A DNA stretch of 64,000 bases from Candidatus Saccharimonadota bacterium (lineage in GTDB: Bacteria; Patescibacteriota; Saccharimonadia; Saccharimonadales; UBA4665), in contig DAHUYJ010000001.1 of assembly GCA_027315225.1 (NCBI GenBank), positions 42,062-106,061 of the forward strand, read 5' to 3'. The translations under genes and the position numbers were made by a program. Position 1 is the stretch's first letter; each line of letters starts with the position of its first letter. The notes under the pieces were generated by a model. It worked only from the letters and a program-made list of their open reading frames with translations. It was not told the origin of the DNA and searched no databases. Shown here in pieces: positions 52,229 to 61,829 of the stretch.

Positions 52229-52674
52229 TGCAGTTTCTCCTTTGCTATACGGGCGATGACGGCGCCGTCGGCGGCCGCGCCGGCTTTGGCTTTGGCCTGG
52301 CCGATCACCTGGCCGAGCGCGGCCGGGCCGGCGGCGCCGGCTTGGGCGATGACTTCGTCGACCAAAGCACCTATTTCAGCTTCGCTCAATTGGGCGGGCA
52401 GATATGCTTCGATAATGGCTTTTTCGGCCAGCTCAGCCCCGGCCCGGCCCGCGTCGCCGCCTTTGTTATATAGGTCGGCGCTTTCTTGCCGCTGCTTGGC
52501 CTGTTTGCTCAATTGGACCAGCACCTCGTCATCGCTCAGTCCTGTCTCGCGCTTGCCAGTCGCGACCTTGACGTTCAACAGCACGGCCTTCAGGCCGCGC
52601 AAAGTAGTTACCCGCTGTTTATCGCCGGCCAGCAAGGCAGTCTTGAGATCTTGCTCTATCTTCTGCTCTATCAT
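52225..52674 (-). CDS. GatB/YqeY domain protein
   Basis: 149 residues of the YqeY family, which resembles the tRNA-binding tail domain of GatB. It is typically encoded next to rpsU, as here. The function is not established; a link to tRNA-dependent amidation is only suggested by the domain. The C-terminus is the Gly/Ala-rich GQVIGQAKAKAGAAADG segment typical of the family. Confidence 0.92.
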   Translation of the reverse strand: MIEQKIEQDLKTALLAGDKQRVTTLRGLKAVLLNVKVATGKRETGLSDDEVLVQLSKQAKQRQESADLYNKGGDAGRAGAELAEKAIIEAYLPAQLSEAEIGALVDEVIAQAGAAGPAALGQVIGQAKAKAGAAADGAVIARIAKEKLQ

Positions 52675-52687
52675 CCGGAAGTAGGCC

Positions 52688-52903
52688 CTAGCGCAGCCCG
52701 AGTTTGTTTCGCTTGACTTTCAGCGCTTTGCGCTCCTGGCGAATAATTGCCTTGTTGCGGCGCTCCCGCTTGCTTATCGGTTTCTGGAAAAACTGGTTTT
52801 GTTTAGCCACGCTAACCACTCCGGATTGTTGCACTTTCCGGTTGAAGCGGCGCAATAAGTTCTCGGTTGATTCTTTAGAGTCTTTACGGGTTACTTGTAT
52901 CAT
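52688..52903 (-). CDS. rpsU: 30S ribosomal protein S21
   Basis: 71 residues with the S21 pattern: N-terminal ESTENLLRRFNRKVQQSG and a long Arg/Lys-rich tail (KRERRNKA...RQERKALK). It is the first gene of rpsU-yqeY-adk-map. TACAAT (52913-52918) ends 9 bp before the ATG and TTGCAT (52936-52941) lies 17 bp further up, so the leader is about 2 nt. Confidence 0.95.
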   Translation of the reverse strand: MIQVTRKDSKESTENLLRRFNRKVQQSGVVSVAKQNQFFQKPISKRERRNKAIIRQERKALKVKRNKLGLR

Positions 52904-52923
52904 GACCAGGCTATTGTACAGAA

Positions 52924-52947
52924 CAGGGGTTGCAAATGCAACCCCTG
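52924..52947. promoter_or_regulatory. 24-bp palindrome over the rpsU -35 element
   Basis: CAGGGGTTGCA (52924-52934), AA, TGCAACCCCTG (52937-52947): 11-bp arms with a 2-bp centre. It overlaps the -35 (52936-52941) of rpsU and starts 6 bp after the winged-helix gene ends. There is no T-run, so an operator is as likely as a terminator. Confidence 0.65.
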
Positions 52948-52952
52948 GACTT

Positions 52953-53243
52953 TTAGCTGCCCACGCGTTTTTGCTGGACAGTACGTTGTGATTTCAACAC
53001 AATTGATTGCAGTTCGCGGAATATCGGGAACTGTTTATTGGTGGAATAAACTTTGGTGTTTCCCTGGCGTTCACTGACAAGAAAACCAACTTTTTCCAGC
53101 CGTTTTAATTCTCGTTGAATGTTACCGGCATCTTCTTTTATAAGTTTGGCCAGACCTCTTACGTGCGTCTTGAAATCAGGATACTTAGCATAAATTACAA
53201 TGATTTTGCGGCGCACTCTTGAAGTGATAAAAACGTCTAACAT
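52953..53243 (-). CDS. Winged-helix DNA-binding protein, ArsR/MarR-like fold
   Basis: 96 residues. The core is a helix-turn-helix with wing: an N-terminal helix (MLDVFITSRVRRKII), LAKLIKEDAGNIQRELKRLEKVGFL as recognition region and a wing with SERQGNTKVYS. No ligand-binding Cys pair is seen. The ATG at 53243 follows AAGGA; the frame is open far upstream into the divergent priA gene, which I regard as chance. The 24-bp palindrome just downstream is a candidate target (inference). Confidence 0.82.
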   Translation of the reverse strand: MLDVFITSRVRRKIIVIYAKYPDFKTHVRGLAKLIKEDAGNIQRELKRLEKVGFLVSERQGNTKVYSTNKQFPIFRELQSIVLKSQRTVQQKRVGS

Positions 53244-53402
53244 CCCGGTCCTTCCGCGATCCCTTCTTTTATCCCTTATTGTCATCCAGACAACGTTCAC
53301 TGGTAGTATAACGAGCCTGCAGGGCTTTGGCAAGGCCGAAATAGCAAAAACCGGCCGACGGCATAACAGGTAATTATAACGACCAAGGATTATACTAAAG
53401 TT

Positions 53403-55340
53403 ATGTCTTACTATGCTGTGTGGGTGCGTTCCGCCCGCTACCACGGTACCGAGCCGCTGACCTATAGCGCCGGGCGCCGCTTGGCGACCGGCGCTATCGT
53501 GGAGGTTGAACTGCAGCACGAAACGGTACTCGGAGTAGTCAGTGGGCCGGCTGATAAGCCGCGGTTCAAAACTAAACAGATAATTCAGGTACTGGAAGTG
53601 CCGCCGATACCGGCACACCTACTGAAGCTGGCCGGCTGGCTGGCTGAATACTACCCCGCACCGTTAGGTATTATCGCCCAACAACTGTTGCCGGCCAGCC
53701 TTCCGGTTAAGCAGTTGAACACGCCGTCTGACACAAACTTTTCTGCCCCCGTTACAAAAGCGCTGCCGGCGCTTACAGACGAACAAAAAAGCGCCCTTAC
53801 AAGCATGGAAGAGCGTGATACATACCTTGTCCACGGCGTTACCGGCAGCGGCAAGACCCGGTTGTATATCGAACTGGCCGTCCGGGCTGTTACGGGCGGC
53901 CGTTCGGCAATCATACTGACGCCGGAAATCAGCCTGACCTCGCAGTTGGCCGACAGCTTCCGTCAGGTGTTCTCAGAACGCGTTATCGTCCTCCACTCCC
54001 AGCAAACGCCGGCGGAACGGCGCCGGGCCTGGCTGTCCGTGCTCCAGGCGAGCGAGCCCGTGGTGGTTATAGGGCCGCGATCGACGCTATTCGCGCCGAT
54101 CGCCCAACCCGGGCTGATCGTGCTCGATGAGGCTCACGAAGCGGCCTACAAGCAGGAACAGGCGCCGCAATACCAGACCGGCCGGGTAGCCGCCCGTCTG
54201 GCCCAGCTCACCCGCTCCTCTCTGGTTCTAGGCTCCGCCACGCCATCGGTAAGTGATTGCTACCTGGCCGAGCAAAAGCGCCGGCCCATTATCCATCTCA
54301 GCCGGCTGGCCCAGGCGACCTCACACCCGCCTGTAGAGACCGTTATTGTCGACCGCAAGGAGCGGGATTTCTTCAGCCGTTCACCACATCTGAGCCTGCC
54401 GCTTATCAAAGCTGTCGAAGGGACCCTGGCCCGGAATGAGCAGGCTCTGCTGTATCTGAACCGCCGCGGTACAGCCCGCCTGGTGATGTGCGAGCATTGC
54501 GGCTGGCAGGCGACCTGTCCGCACTGCAACCTGCCCCTGACTTATCATGGCGACCATCACCACTTGCGCTGCCACAGCTGCAACTACCAAACCGCTTCGC
54601 CCAGTAGCTGCCCGGACTGCGGCCACACCGACATCATGTTCAAGACCGCCGGCACCAAAGCTATAGTCGAAGAGGCCCGACGGCTGTTCCCGCAAGCCCG
54701 GGTGGCGCGGTTCGATACCGATAACCGGCGGGCGGAACGATTTGAGCAGCAATATGCCATGGTCAAAAAAGGCGACGTTGATATCCTCGTCGGCACCCAG
54801 CTGCTAGCCAAAGGCCTGGATTTGCCAGGCCTCAGTACGGTTGGGGTACTGCTGGCTGATACCAGCATGTACCTGCCGGATTTCTCCGCCCAGGAGCGAA
54901 CTTTCCAGCTTATCAGCCAGGTGCTGGGGCGGGTTGGCCGCGGACACCGCGGCGGCCGGGCAGTAATTCAGACGTACCATCCCGACCATCCGGTGCTTCA
55001 GGCCGCCATTGCTGGCGATTACCAAACGTTCTACAAGCAGGAGCTTGCCGACCGGCAGGCGTTCCTGTTCCCGCCTTTTTGTTATCTTTTAAAATTAACC
55101 GTGCGGCGGGCTTCCATCCAGGCTGCAGAAACAGCCGCCCAGAAACTGAAAAGCGATATAGAAGCCGGCGGCTTCCGGATTCGTATCGAAGGTCCGGCTC
55201 CCAGTTTTTATGAACGGTTCCAAAACAAGTACCAATGGCAGCTGGTAGTCAAAGCCCGGGAACGCATTGAATTGCTTAAGATTGTCGCCGCTCTGCCGGC
55301 CGGCTGTTCGTACGACTTGGACCCCCTTAACCTGCTGTAG
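53403..55340 (+). CDS. priA: Primosomal replication helicase PriA
   Basis: 645 residues. It restarts collapsed replication forks. It has a short N-terminal DNA-binding domain, helicase Walker A GVTGSGKT (145-152), the DEAH box (IVLDEAHEAA), the paired zinc-binding Cys region (CEHCGW...CPHCN...CHSCNY...CPDCG) and a C-terminal helicase lobe. TATACT (53391-53396) ends 6 bp before the ATG (leaderless). It is the first of priA-def-fmt, though def has its own -10. Confidence 0.96.
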   Translation: MSYYAVWVRSARYHGTEPLTYSAGRRLATGAIVEVELQHETVLGVVSGPADKPRFKTKQIIQVLEVPPIPAHLLKLAGWLAEYYPAPLGIIAQQLLPASLPVKQLNTPSDTNFSAPVTKALPALTDEQKSALTSMEERDTYLVHGVTGSGKTRLYIELAVRAVTGGRSAIILTPEISLTSQLADSFRQVFSERVIVLHSQQTPAERRRAWLSVLQASEPVVVIGPRSTLFAPIAQPGLIVLDEAHEAAYKQEQAPQYQTGRVAARLAQLTRSSLVLGSATPSVSDCYLAEQKRRPIIHLSRLAQATSHPPVETVIVDRKERDFFSRSPHLSLPLIKAVEGTLARNEQALLYLNRRGTARLVMCEHCGWQATCPHCNLPLTYHGDHHHLRCHSCNYQTASPSSCPDCGHTDIMFKTAGTKAIVEEARRLFPQARVARFDTDNRRAERFEQQYAMVKKGDVDILVGTQLLAKGLDLPGLSTVGVLLADTSMYLPDFSAQERTFQLISQVLGRVGRGHRGGRAVIQTYHPDHPVLQAAIAGDYQTFYKQELADRQAFLFPPFCYLLKLTVRRASIQAAETAAQKLKSDIEAGGFRIRIEGPAPSFYERFQNKYQWQLVVKARERIELLKIVAALPAGCSYDLDPLNLL

Positions 55341-55419
55341 CCATAGCACCAGGCGAAAATACCATGCGGCCGGTAAAAGATGACGCTGTAACGCTCTTGG
55401 GGTATACTTGAGCCAGATT

Positions 55420-55995
55420 ATGACCAAAGAAGATATTATTACTTTGCCGAATCCGCATCTCAGGCAAAGGTCCAAGCGGGTCGGCGTTGTGACCGACGAA
55501 ATTCGCCGTATTGCCGCGGACATGCAAGCGGCCACCGTTGACTGGGACCAGAGCCGGGACCATGAAGTAGGCGTGGCCTTGGCGGCCGTGCAAATCGACC
55601 AGCTCTACAAAATCATTGTGGTCCGCAATAACCATGACAACAAGGAAGACCTGAGCTTTACGGCCTTTATAAATCCTGAGATAACCAAGTTCGAGGGCGA
55701 GGTTGTCGAAGATTTTGAAGGGTGCTTAAGCGTACCGAACATCTACGGCAAAGTCCCCCGACACACCAAAATACGTGTACGCGCACTGGACCTAAATGGA
55801 AAGCAGTTCCGGGTCACCGCCGAAGGGTTTTTGGCACGCATCTTCCAGCACGAAATCGACCACTGCAATGGCATCGTCTTCATCGACCATATCAAAGGTA
55901 AGCCCGAAGCCTTCTTCCGGATTGACGAGAACGGTAAATTACAACCATCGGACTATAAACGCGATGTCGAAAAAAATCCTATTCTTTGGCAATGA
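55420..55995 (+). CDS. def: Peptide deformylase
   Basis: 191 residues. It removes the N-formyl group from new proteins. Motif I is GVALAAVQ, differing from the usual GxGLAAPQ at two positions. Motif II is EGCLSVP with the metal Cys, and motif III is QHEIDH (HExxH). The ATG at 55420 follows TATACT (55403-55408) by 11 bp. fmt begins 32 bp before its stop. Confidence 0.95.
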   Translation: MTKEDIITLPNPHLRQRSKRVGVVTDEIRRIAADMQAATVDWDQSRDHEVGVALAAVQIDQLYKIIVVRNNHDNKEDLSFTAFINPEITKFEGEVVEDFEGCLSVPNIYGKVPRHTKIRVRALDLNGKQFRVTAEGFLARIFQHEIDHCNGIVFIDHIKGKPEAFFRIDENGKLQPSDYKRDVEKNPILWQ

Positions 55996-56911
55996 ACGTC
56001 TGGCAACCGGTGTCTACAGCAGCGTTCCGACGTTTCAGGCACTGTTAGCCAGCGGCTACGATATTCCGGCTGTCATCGTAGCCCAGAACGAGACCGGCAG
56101 GTCACGTCGCGGCCGGCGCCTGGAAATCAGCATAATCGCCGGCCAGCACGGTATACCTGTGCTGGCGCCGGCCGACCTGCTCAAGGCCCGGGGCCAACTG
56201 GCAGGCTTTGGCGCCCCGGCAGCTGTGTTGATAGCATATGGCAAAATCGTGCCGCCGGCCGTTCTCGAGCTATTTCCGAAAGGCATTATCAACGTCCACC
56301 CTTCCCTGTTACCGCTGCACCGCGGGCCGGCGCCTATTGAAAGCGCTATTTTAAACGGTGACGGGCAGACCGGCGTTTCGCTGATGCGACTGGGCAACCA
56401 AATGGACACTGGCCCGCTGTACGCCCAAACCGTCGTGCCATTGGAAGATAATGAAACCAAGCAAGGCCTTGCCGACCGGCTGGCCGTCATCGGCTCCGAC
56501 CTGGTTTTGGAGCATTTGCCGAAAGTGCTTGAAGGTTCAGTCGAACCCAGGCCGCAGGATAAAGCCGGTGCTACCTATGACCAGCACATCACCACTGCCG
56601 ACGCCCGTCTCAACTGGAACAAGCCGGCCGCGCGTCTGGAGCGGGAAGTCCGGGCCTATGCCGGCTGGCCGCGCAGCCGCGCCCGGATAGGGTCCACTGA
56701 CGTAATAATCACCAAAGCGCACGTTGAACAAGGTGCTGTCGACAATAAACCCGGCGCGGCCGGCTTGTGTAAGCCCGGAACGCTCCGGGTAAACGACAAA
56801 CAGCTAGGCGTACACTGCGGACAAGGCACTTTGGTAATAGACTCTTTGATCCCTGCCGGCAAACGTGAAATGCCGGCAGCAGCGTTTCTGGCCGGCCACC
56901 GACTGACTTAA
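55964..56911 (+). CDS. fmt: Methionyl-tRNA formyltransferase
   Basis: 315 residues. It formylates Met-tRNA-fMet for initiation. The N-terminal formyltransferase domain has the NVHPSLLPLHRGPAPI block (catalytic Asn/His region) and NQMDTGPLYAQ. The C-terminal OB-like domain binds tRNA. The ATG at 55964 lies inside def (32-bp overlap), so translation is coupled; the longer upstream frame reads through def in another frame and is not coding. Confidence 0.95.
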   Translation: MSKKILFFGNERLATGVYSSVPTFQALLASGYDIPAVIVAQNETGRSRRGRRLEISIIAGQHGIPVLAPADLLKARGQLAGFGAPAAVLIAYGKIVPPAVLELFPKGIINVHPSLLPLHRGPAPIESAILNGDGQTGVSLMRLGNQMDTGPLYAQTVVPLEDNETKQGLADRLAVIGSDLVLEHLPKVLEGSVEPRPQDKAGATYDQHITTADARLNWNKPAARLEREVRAYAGWPRSRARIGSTDVIITKAHVEQGAVDNKPGAAGLCKPGTLRVNDKQLGVHCGQGTLVIDSLIPAGKREMPAAAFLAGHRLT

Positions 56912-56924
56912 AGCATTCCTGCTG

Positions 56925-57356
56925 CTACTGCTGCTGATATGGTTGCGGTCCCGCGGGCGGCTGCTCATTAGGATACGAAGGCGGCGGAGTTGGGGGCGGC
57001 ACTTGCGCCTGAGGCTGCTGTGTCTGGGGAGCCTGGGCCGACTGTGTCTGACTGGCAGCCAAAATTTGCGGTGCCGACTGGGCAATCTCAGCTTTCAGCT
57101 TGTCGAATTCCTCCTGGACAATGTCCTTATAGTTAGGGAAGTTCGTCTCCAGCCACTTGAATGCCCCGGCGTCGTCCTTGGCTTCGAAATAGCGCTCGAA
57201 TTCGTCAAGTTGCTCATTGCTCATCTGGTCGGCCAGACGGACACCGACCCGCATTTCCAGCGTCTCATAAACGTGCCGCAGGAAGCTGTTCTTCTCGTTA
57301 GCCGGCAGGCTGTCTAAACCGATCTCCTCCAGTAAGCTGTTATCAATTTTCAGCAC
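56925..57356 (-). CDS. DUF5663-like protein with Pro/Gln-rich tail
   Basis: 143 residues. The N-terminal 90 residues are helical and resemble DUF5663 (LDSLPANEKNSFLRHVYETLEMRVGVRLA). The remaining 50 are low-complexity Pro/Gln/Ala (PPPTPPPSYP...PYQQQ). The function is unknown. It follows fmt convergently and is downstream of infB on its own strand. Confidence 0.75.
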   Translation of the reverse strand: MLKIDNSLLEEIGLDSLPANEKNSFLRHVYETLEMRVGVRLADQMSNEQLDEFERYFEAKDDAGAFKWLETNFPNYKDIVQEEFDKLKAEIAQSAPQILAASQTQSAQAPQTQQPQAQVPPPTPPPSYPNEQPPAGPQPYQQQ

Positions 57357-57403
57357 TTATTGTTACCCCTTATTCTAATTACCTTGGTTCCCATTGTAGC
57401 ACT

Positions 57404-59173
57404 TTATAATTGGCGCTGCTTAGTCTCCCGGGTAAAGGAATCGATGCGGTCGCCTTCCTGTAATTCCAGACGCTTGGTAGTGGCCAGGCTCATGCCGCAC
57501 ATCTCGCCCTCTACGACTTCGCGCGCCTCGGCGGGACCGCGCCGCAAACCGGTCAATTGCACCTCTGCCAGCTGCTCGTCCCCGCGAGAAACCCTGGCCA
57601 ACGCCGGTGCCTTGAGTTTGCCCTTGGTGACTTCCCCGCCACAAATAATTTCGGTCTTGGTGGTCTTGAAAATCCCTTTGACCACCAAGCGTCCCAAGTC
57701 AGTTTCCACAATTTCCGGACTCAGAAGGCTGGATAGTTCCGTCTTGGCATCATCTATCAGCTCATAAATAACCTGGTACAGCCGGACCTGGATTTTATCG
57801 CGGGCCGCCTGCTGTTTGCTGCTGGACGGCAGGTTTACGTTGAAGCCGTAGACGATGGCGCCCGAGCTGTGCGCAAGATGAAGGTCATTCTCGTTGACCG
57901 GGCCGACGCCGGAGCCGACAATCCGCACCGAAACTTCATCTGTATCCAACGCCTTCAAACTATCAATAACAGAGGTCAGGGAACCTTGCACATCGGCTTT
58001 GATGATAACATTCAGCTCGCTGAGCTGGCGGTCACGGTTAATGCGGCGGATCAGTTCGCTGCTGCCGATATCCAATTGTCCGGTTGAGGTTCGCTTTTGG
58101 GCGATAGCCGCGGCCGCCTGGTTACGGGCGCTCTTCTCGTTGTCTACAACTTTGAATTCATCGCCGAACTCCGGCAGCGTCTTAAAGCCGCTAATGGCCA
58201 CCGGCATAGAAGGCGTTGCCTCTTTGAGCGGTTTGCCTTCGGTTGTCTCCAGGTTGCGGATCTTGGCATAACTGGCGCCGGCTACGATATAATCGCCCGG
58301 CCGCAAACGGCCGGCTTCTACCAGCGCCTGGGCAACCGGTCCCCGTCCCTGTTCAACGTGGGCTTCTATTATAAGACCGCGCGCCGGCACGTCCATATCG
58401 GCCTTGAGTTCCTCTACATCGGCCACCAATAGGATCATGTTCAGCAGTTCGTTAATGCCGGTCTTATTCTTAGCCGACACTTCCTGCACAACCGTGTCGC
58501 CGCCCCATTCCTCAATCAGCAAGCCGTTATCTGACAGCTGTTGCTTGACGCGGTTGGCGTCAGCACCGGGTTTATCAATCTTGTTTAGGGCAACGACAAT
58601 CTTGACGCCGGCCTTCCGGGCGAACCGGATGGCTTCCAGAGTTTGCGGTTTGATACCGTCATCGGCTGCAATGACGATGACGACGATGTCGGTCAGCAAA
58701 GCGCCGTGTTCACGAATGGCCGCGAAGGCCTCGTGTCCGGGAGTGTCTAGGAATGTTATGACCCGGCCCTCGTGCTCTACCTGGTATGCCGAAATGTGCT
58801 GCGTGATACCTCCGGCTTCCCCTCCGGCTACGTTCACGTTGCGAATGGCATCCAGCAGACTGGTCTTACCGTGGTCGACATGCCCCATGACGGCCACCAC
58901 CGGCGGCCGCGGCTCGGCGTTGTCGCCGGCCGCCGGCTTGGCGTGCACGATCTCCGCCGCCTCCTCTTCCGCCCGTTTGGCAAGCGTGACACCCAGGTCA
59001 AGCTCGTCAACGATAATCTCGGCCGTGTCGAAGTCTATGCGCTCGTTAACGGTCGCCATAACGCCGTTCTTCATGAGTTCGGCGATCAGGCGCGACACCG
59101 GAATCGATAACCGTTCAGCCAGGGTGCCGACGGTGACCATGTCTTCGATTTCTATTACGGTTTTTTCTGCCAC
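57404..59173 (-). CDS. infB: Translation initiation factor IF-2, short form
   Basis: 589 residues. It places fMet-tRNA on the 30S subunit. G1 is [12 protein letters not shown], with DTPGHEAF (G3) and NKIDKP (G4), followed by domains II-IV. The N-terminus has only one IF2_N-like module (about 8-60) and lacks the long linker of E. coli IF2. It starts at a GTG with AGGAGT 10 bases upstream. It follows rpsA on the same strand. Confidence 0.97.
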   Translation of the reverse strand: MAEKTVIEIEDMVTVGTLAERLSIPVSRLIAELMKNGVMATVNERIDFDTAEIIVDELDLGVTLAKRAEEEAAEIVHAKPAAGDNAEPRPPVVAVMGHVDHGKTSLLDAIRNVNVAGGEAGGITQHISAYQVEHEGRVITFLDTPGHEAFAAIREHGALLTDIVVIVIAADDGIKPQTLEAIRFARKAGVKIVVALNKIDKPGADANRVKQQLSDNGLLIEEWGGDTVVQEVSAKNKTGINELLNMILLVADVEELKADMDVPARGLIIEAHVEQGRGPVAQALVEAGRLRPGDYIVAGASYAKIRNLETTEGKPLKEATPSMPVAISGFKTLPEFGDEFKVVDNEKSARNQAAAAIAQKRTSTGQLDIGSSELIRRINRDRQLSELNVIIKADVQGSLTSVIDSLKALDTDEVSVRIVGSGVGPVNENDLHLAHSSGAIVYGFNVNLPSSSKQQAARDKIQVRLYQVIYELIDDAKTELSSLLSPEIVETDLGRLVVKGIFKTTKTEIICGGEVTKGKLKAPALARVSRGDEQLAEVQLTGLRRGPAEAREVVEGEMCGMSLATTKRLELQEGDRIDSFTRETKQRQL

Positions 59174-59224
59174 TTTGCCGACTCCTTTCTGGCCCTACGG
59201 GCTGGTTACGGTTACGTACTCATG

Positions 59225-60313
59225 TTATTTCTTGGCTTTGGCCTTGGGCTTGGGCTTGGTATCTTTCAACGACAAAGCGATCTTGCGGTTCTCGGTATCA
59301 ACATCCAACACCTTGAACTGCTTGCGCTCGTTCAGCTGGAATAGCTTCTCAGGGTCAACCGCTTCGTCATCACTCATCTCCGATACGTGAACCAATGCTT
59401 CTACGCTGGAACTGAGCTGCACAAATGCGCCGAACGGGGTAATACGCGTCACTTTGCCTTCTACGACATCGCCTTTATTAAACGCCTTGACCTGCTTAAG
59501 CCAAGGGTCTTCGGTCATCTGCTTGAGGCTTAGGCTGAGGCGGTCTTTGTCGATAGCAATAATCTTAGCCTTGACCGTCTCGCCGACCTTTACATAGTTG
59601 CGCGGATTATCGACACGCTCCCAGGAGATCTCTGAAATGTGCACCAGGCCTTCGATACCATCGACGTTGACGAAAGCGCCGAAGTCAATCACACCAGTGA
59701 CCACGCCTTCGACCGCATCGCCAACTTTAAGCTCGCTGAAGCGGGCCTGCATGTCGTCCTTAACCGCCTCCTTCTCTGAAAAAATCAGCTTATTGTCCTT
59801 GCGGCTGACATCCAGGACCCGGACGCGCAGTGGCTTGTTGGTCAAGGAGTGTAATTTCTGCAAGATTTCATCCTTATCGGCTCCGGATACGCGCGGATAA
59901 TGTCCGGCTGCCAGTTGCGAAACCGGCAAAAAGCCGCGGATGCCTTCAAGCTCAATGAGCAAGCCGCCACGGTTTGCGTCATACGGCATCACCTCGACGA
60001 TTTCGTTAGCGTCAAAGACCCTCTGCAGCTCGTCCCAACCGCGGTCCTTAACAGCCCGCTTCAGGCTTAATAGCGCATAGCCTTTCTCTATCTCAGGATC
60101 GATTACGCTAACGGTGACTTTTTCACCTTTTTCCAGCTTTTGGCCGTGGCTGATCTCCCGGCGCATAACGACACCCAGTCCTTGCGGGCCCAGATCAATC
60201 CAAACCTCGTTTTTCTTGACGGTCAATACGGCGCCTTCTACTACGTCACCGCTGGCCAGCGTCTTGATGTCGCTGTCGGCCAGCAACTCTTCCATAGTAA
60301 GTATTTTTGACAT
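59225..60313 (-). CDS. rpsA: 30S ribosomal protein S1, four S1 domains
   Basis: 362 residues with four OB-type S1 motifs (about 20-88, 105-170, 190-258 and 275-343), fewer than the six of E. coli. It binds mRNA on the 30S subunit; the organism's many predicted leaderless mRNAs make the short form of interest. The ATG at 60313 has AAAGGAGG 10 bases upstream, one of the strongest ribosome sites here. The C-terminus is a Lys/Pro repeat. Confidence 0.93.
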   Translation of the reverse strand: MSKILTMEELLADSDIKTLASGDVVEGAVLTVKKNEVWIDLGPQGLGVVMRREISHGQKLEKGEKVTVSVIDPEIEKGYALLSLKRAVKDRGWDELQRVFDANEIVEVMPYDANRGGLLIELEGIRGFLPVSQLAAGHYPRVSGADKDEILQKLHSLTNKPLRVRVLDVSRKDNKLIFSEKEAVKDDMQARFSELKVGDAVEGVVTGVIDFGAFVNVDGIEGLVHISEISWERVDNPRNYVKVGETVKAKIIAIDKDRLSLSLKQMTEDPWLKQVKAFNKGDVVEGKVTRITPFGAFVQLSSSVEALVHVSEMSDDEAVDPEKLFQLNERKQFKVLDVDTENRKIALSLKDTKPKPKAKAKK

Positions 60314-60510
60314 GCTTCCCATGCCTCCTTTGTAAATATATTTCTCCAGCCGCAAACAGAGGCTCTCGTGTTAAACATTTGCTGACTGTAAGATTATTTT
60401 CATTATATCTGATAGTTAGCCTTGAGTAAAGAGTCAGGAAAGTTGCGAGGCGGGAAGTCGGCTGGTTGGCGCGCTGGTTGGCGCGTCGACGCGTGTGCTA
60501 CACTCGTAAC

Positions 60511-61341
60511 ATGTATCTGGGCATCGACATCGGCGGCACCAAAACATTGGTAGCTACCCTGTCGGACGATGGCCAGATTATCGACAGCCGGCACTTCCCC
60601 TCCGATAAGGATTACCGCCGGTTCCTGCTCAATCTCGACAAAATTCTCCACGAGCTGCAGCTAGACGAAACATTTTATTGCTGCGCCGGTATTCCGGGTC
60701 TGATAGACCGCCAGGCCGGCGTGGTACACGCCCTAGGAAATCTTCCGTGGCGCGAAGTACCGATTCGGGACGATATAGCGAAATTAACCGGCCAACCGGT
60801 CATCATTGAGAACGACGCCCGATTGGCCGGCCTGTCCGAAGCACAATTGATCAAAGACACCTATAAGGACGTCCTCTTCCTGACTATCAGCACCGGCATC
60901 GGCGGGGCATTTATCCAGGACGGCTTCATCGCCCGGGCGCTACAGGACACCGAGATGGGCAAAATACCACTCCTGTACAACGGTGAATATATCCACTGGG
61001 AAGAGTTCGCCGGCGGCCGGGGCGTCGTCAAGCGCTTCAACAAGCAGGCACACGAGATCGTTAACCCCGAGGAATGGCAATATATCGGCGAGAACCTGGC
61101 TCCCGGGCTGGCAGTCGTATGTTCGGTACTGCAACCAGAAGTTATTGTCCTTGGCGGCAGCGTCGGCAAATACGCCGACCACTACAGCGGCGCTATCATG
61201 GACTTCCTGGCTCAACACCTGCACCCGGTTGTCAAGCAACCGCGGGCTATCCTGCCGGCCCGGCGTTCCGACCAGGCAGTAATTTACGGGTGCCACGTCT
61301 TGGCACAGCAGACCTACGGAGGGAATCCTGGCCATGGATGA
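60511..61341 (+). CDS. ROK family sugar kinase
   Basis: 276 residues. ATP-binding DIGGTKT is at the N-terminus, a catalytic Asp region is at IENDARLAGL, and the ROK signature surrounds FLTISTGIGGAFI. The usual zinc-binding CxCGxxGC cluster is missing, which is known in part of the family. The substrate (glucose, N-acetylglucosamine or other) cannot be told. TACACT (60499-60504) ends 6 bp before the ATG. It overlaps the next gene by 8 bp. Confidence 0.9.
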   Translation: MYLGIDIGGTKTLVATLSDDGQIIDSRHFPSDKDYRRFLLNLDKILHELQLDETFYCCAGIPGLIDRQAGVVHALGNLPWREVPIRDDIAKLTGQPVIIENDARLAGLSEAQLIKDTYKDVLFLTISTGIGGAFIQDGFIARALQDTEMGKIPLLYNGEYIHWEEFAGGRGVVKRFNKQAHEIVNPEEWQYIGENLAPGLAVVCSVLQPEVIVLGGSVGKYADHYSGAIMDFLAQHLHPVVKQPRAILPARRSDQAVIYGCHVLAQQTYGGNPGHG

Positions 61342-61819
61342 GCTAGTCAGTACGCTCAGCAAGCGTTTTCCGGCACTAAAATTCACAGCGGGAAACCAGT
61401 TCTGCTGGTCGCCGGAAACCGGCGAGATCTTCTACAAGTCCGAAGCCAACAGCCGGCAAGCTACCTGGTCGCTGCTGCACGAAACCGGACACGCCCTGCT
61501 TGAACATAGCGGCTACCGGGCAGACTTTGAACTCATAAAGCTGGAAATGGCCGCCTGGGAGCGGGCCCGCCAGCTAGCCGCCGGGCTGGAAATCACTATC
61601 GACGAGGGCCACATCCAAGATTGTCTGGATACGTATCGGGACTGGTTGTACAAGCGCAGCATCTGCCCAAATTGTACTGCCAAGAGTCTCCAACAGGGGG
61701 ACTTTGTCCATTATCGTTGTTTTAATTGCCACACTGTGTGGCGAGTGACAGCCAGCCGGTTTTGCCGCGCTTACCGCCGCCATGCAGGTGTTCCCCAACC
61801 TGGAACACTGAGCATGTGA
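61334..61819 (+). CDS. HExxH metallopeptidase fused to a zinc ribbon, unknown role
   Basis: 161 residues. A HETGH motif (LLHETGHALLEH, about 49-60) resembles small zincins of the ImmA/IrrE kind, but no helix-turn-helix partner is next to it. The C-terminus has CPNC...CFNC, a zinc ribbon that may bind nucleic acid or protein. It is translated from within the end of the ROK kinase gene, so the two are one operon. Confidence 0.75.
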   Translation: MDELVSTLSKRFPALKFTAGNQFCWSPETGEIFYKSEANSRQATWSLLHETGHALLEHSGYRADFELIKLEMAAWERARQLAAGLEITIDEGHIQDCLDTYRDWLYKRSICPNCTAKSLQQGDFVHYRCFNCHTVWRVTASRFCRAYRRHAGVPQPGTLSM

Positions 61820-61829
61820 ACCTATCCAG

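Noticed and set aside
52953..53618. 221-residue version of the winged-helix protein
   Set aside because: The first 125 residues run antisense through the start of priA and lack any domain; the ATG at 53243 opens the conserved fold.
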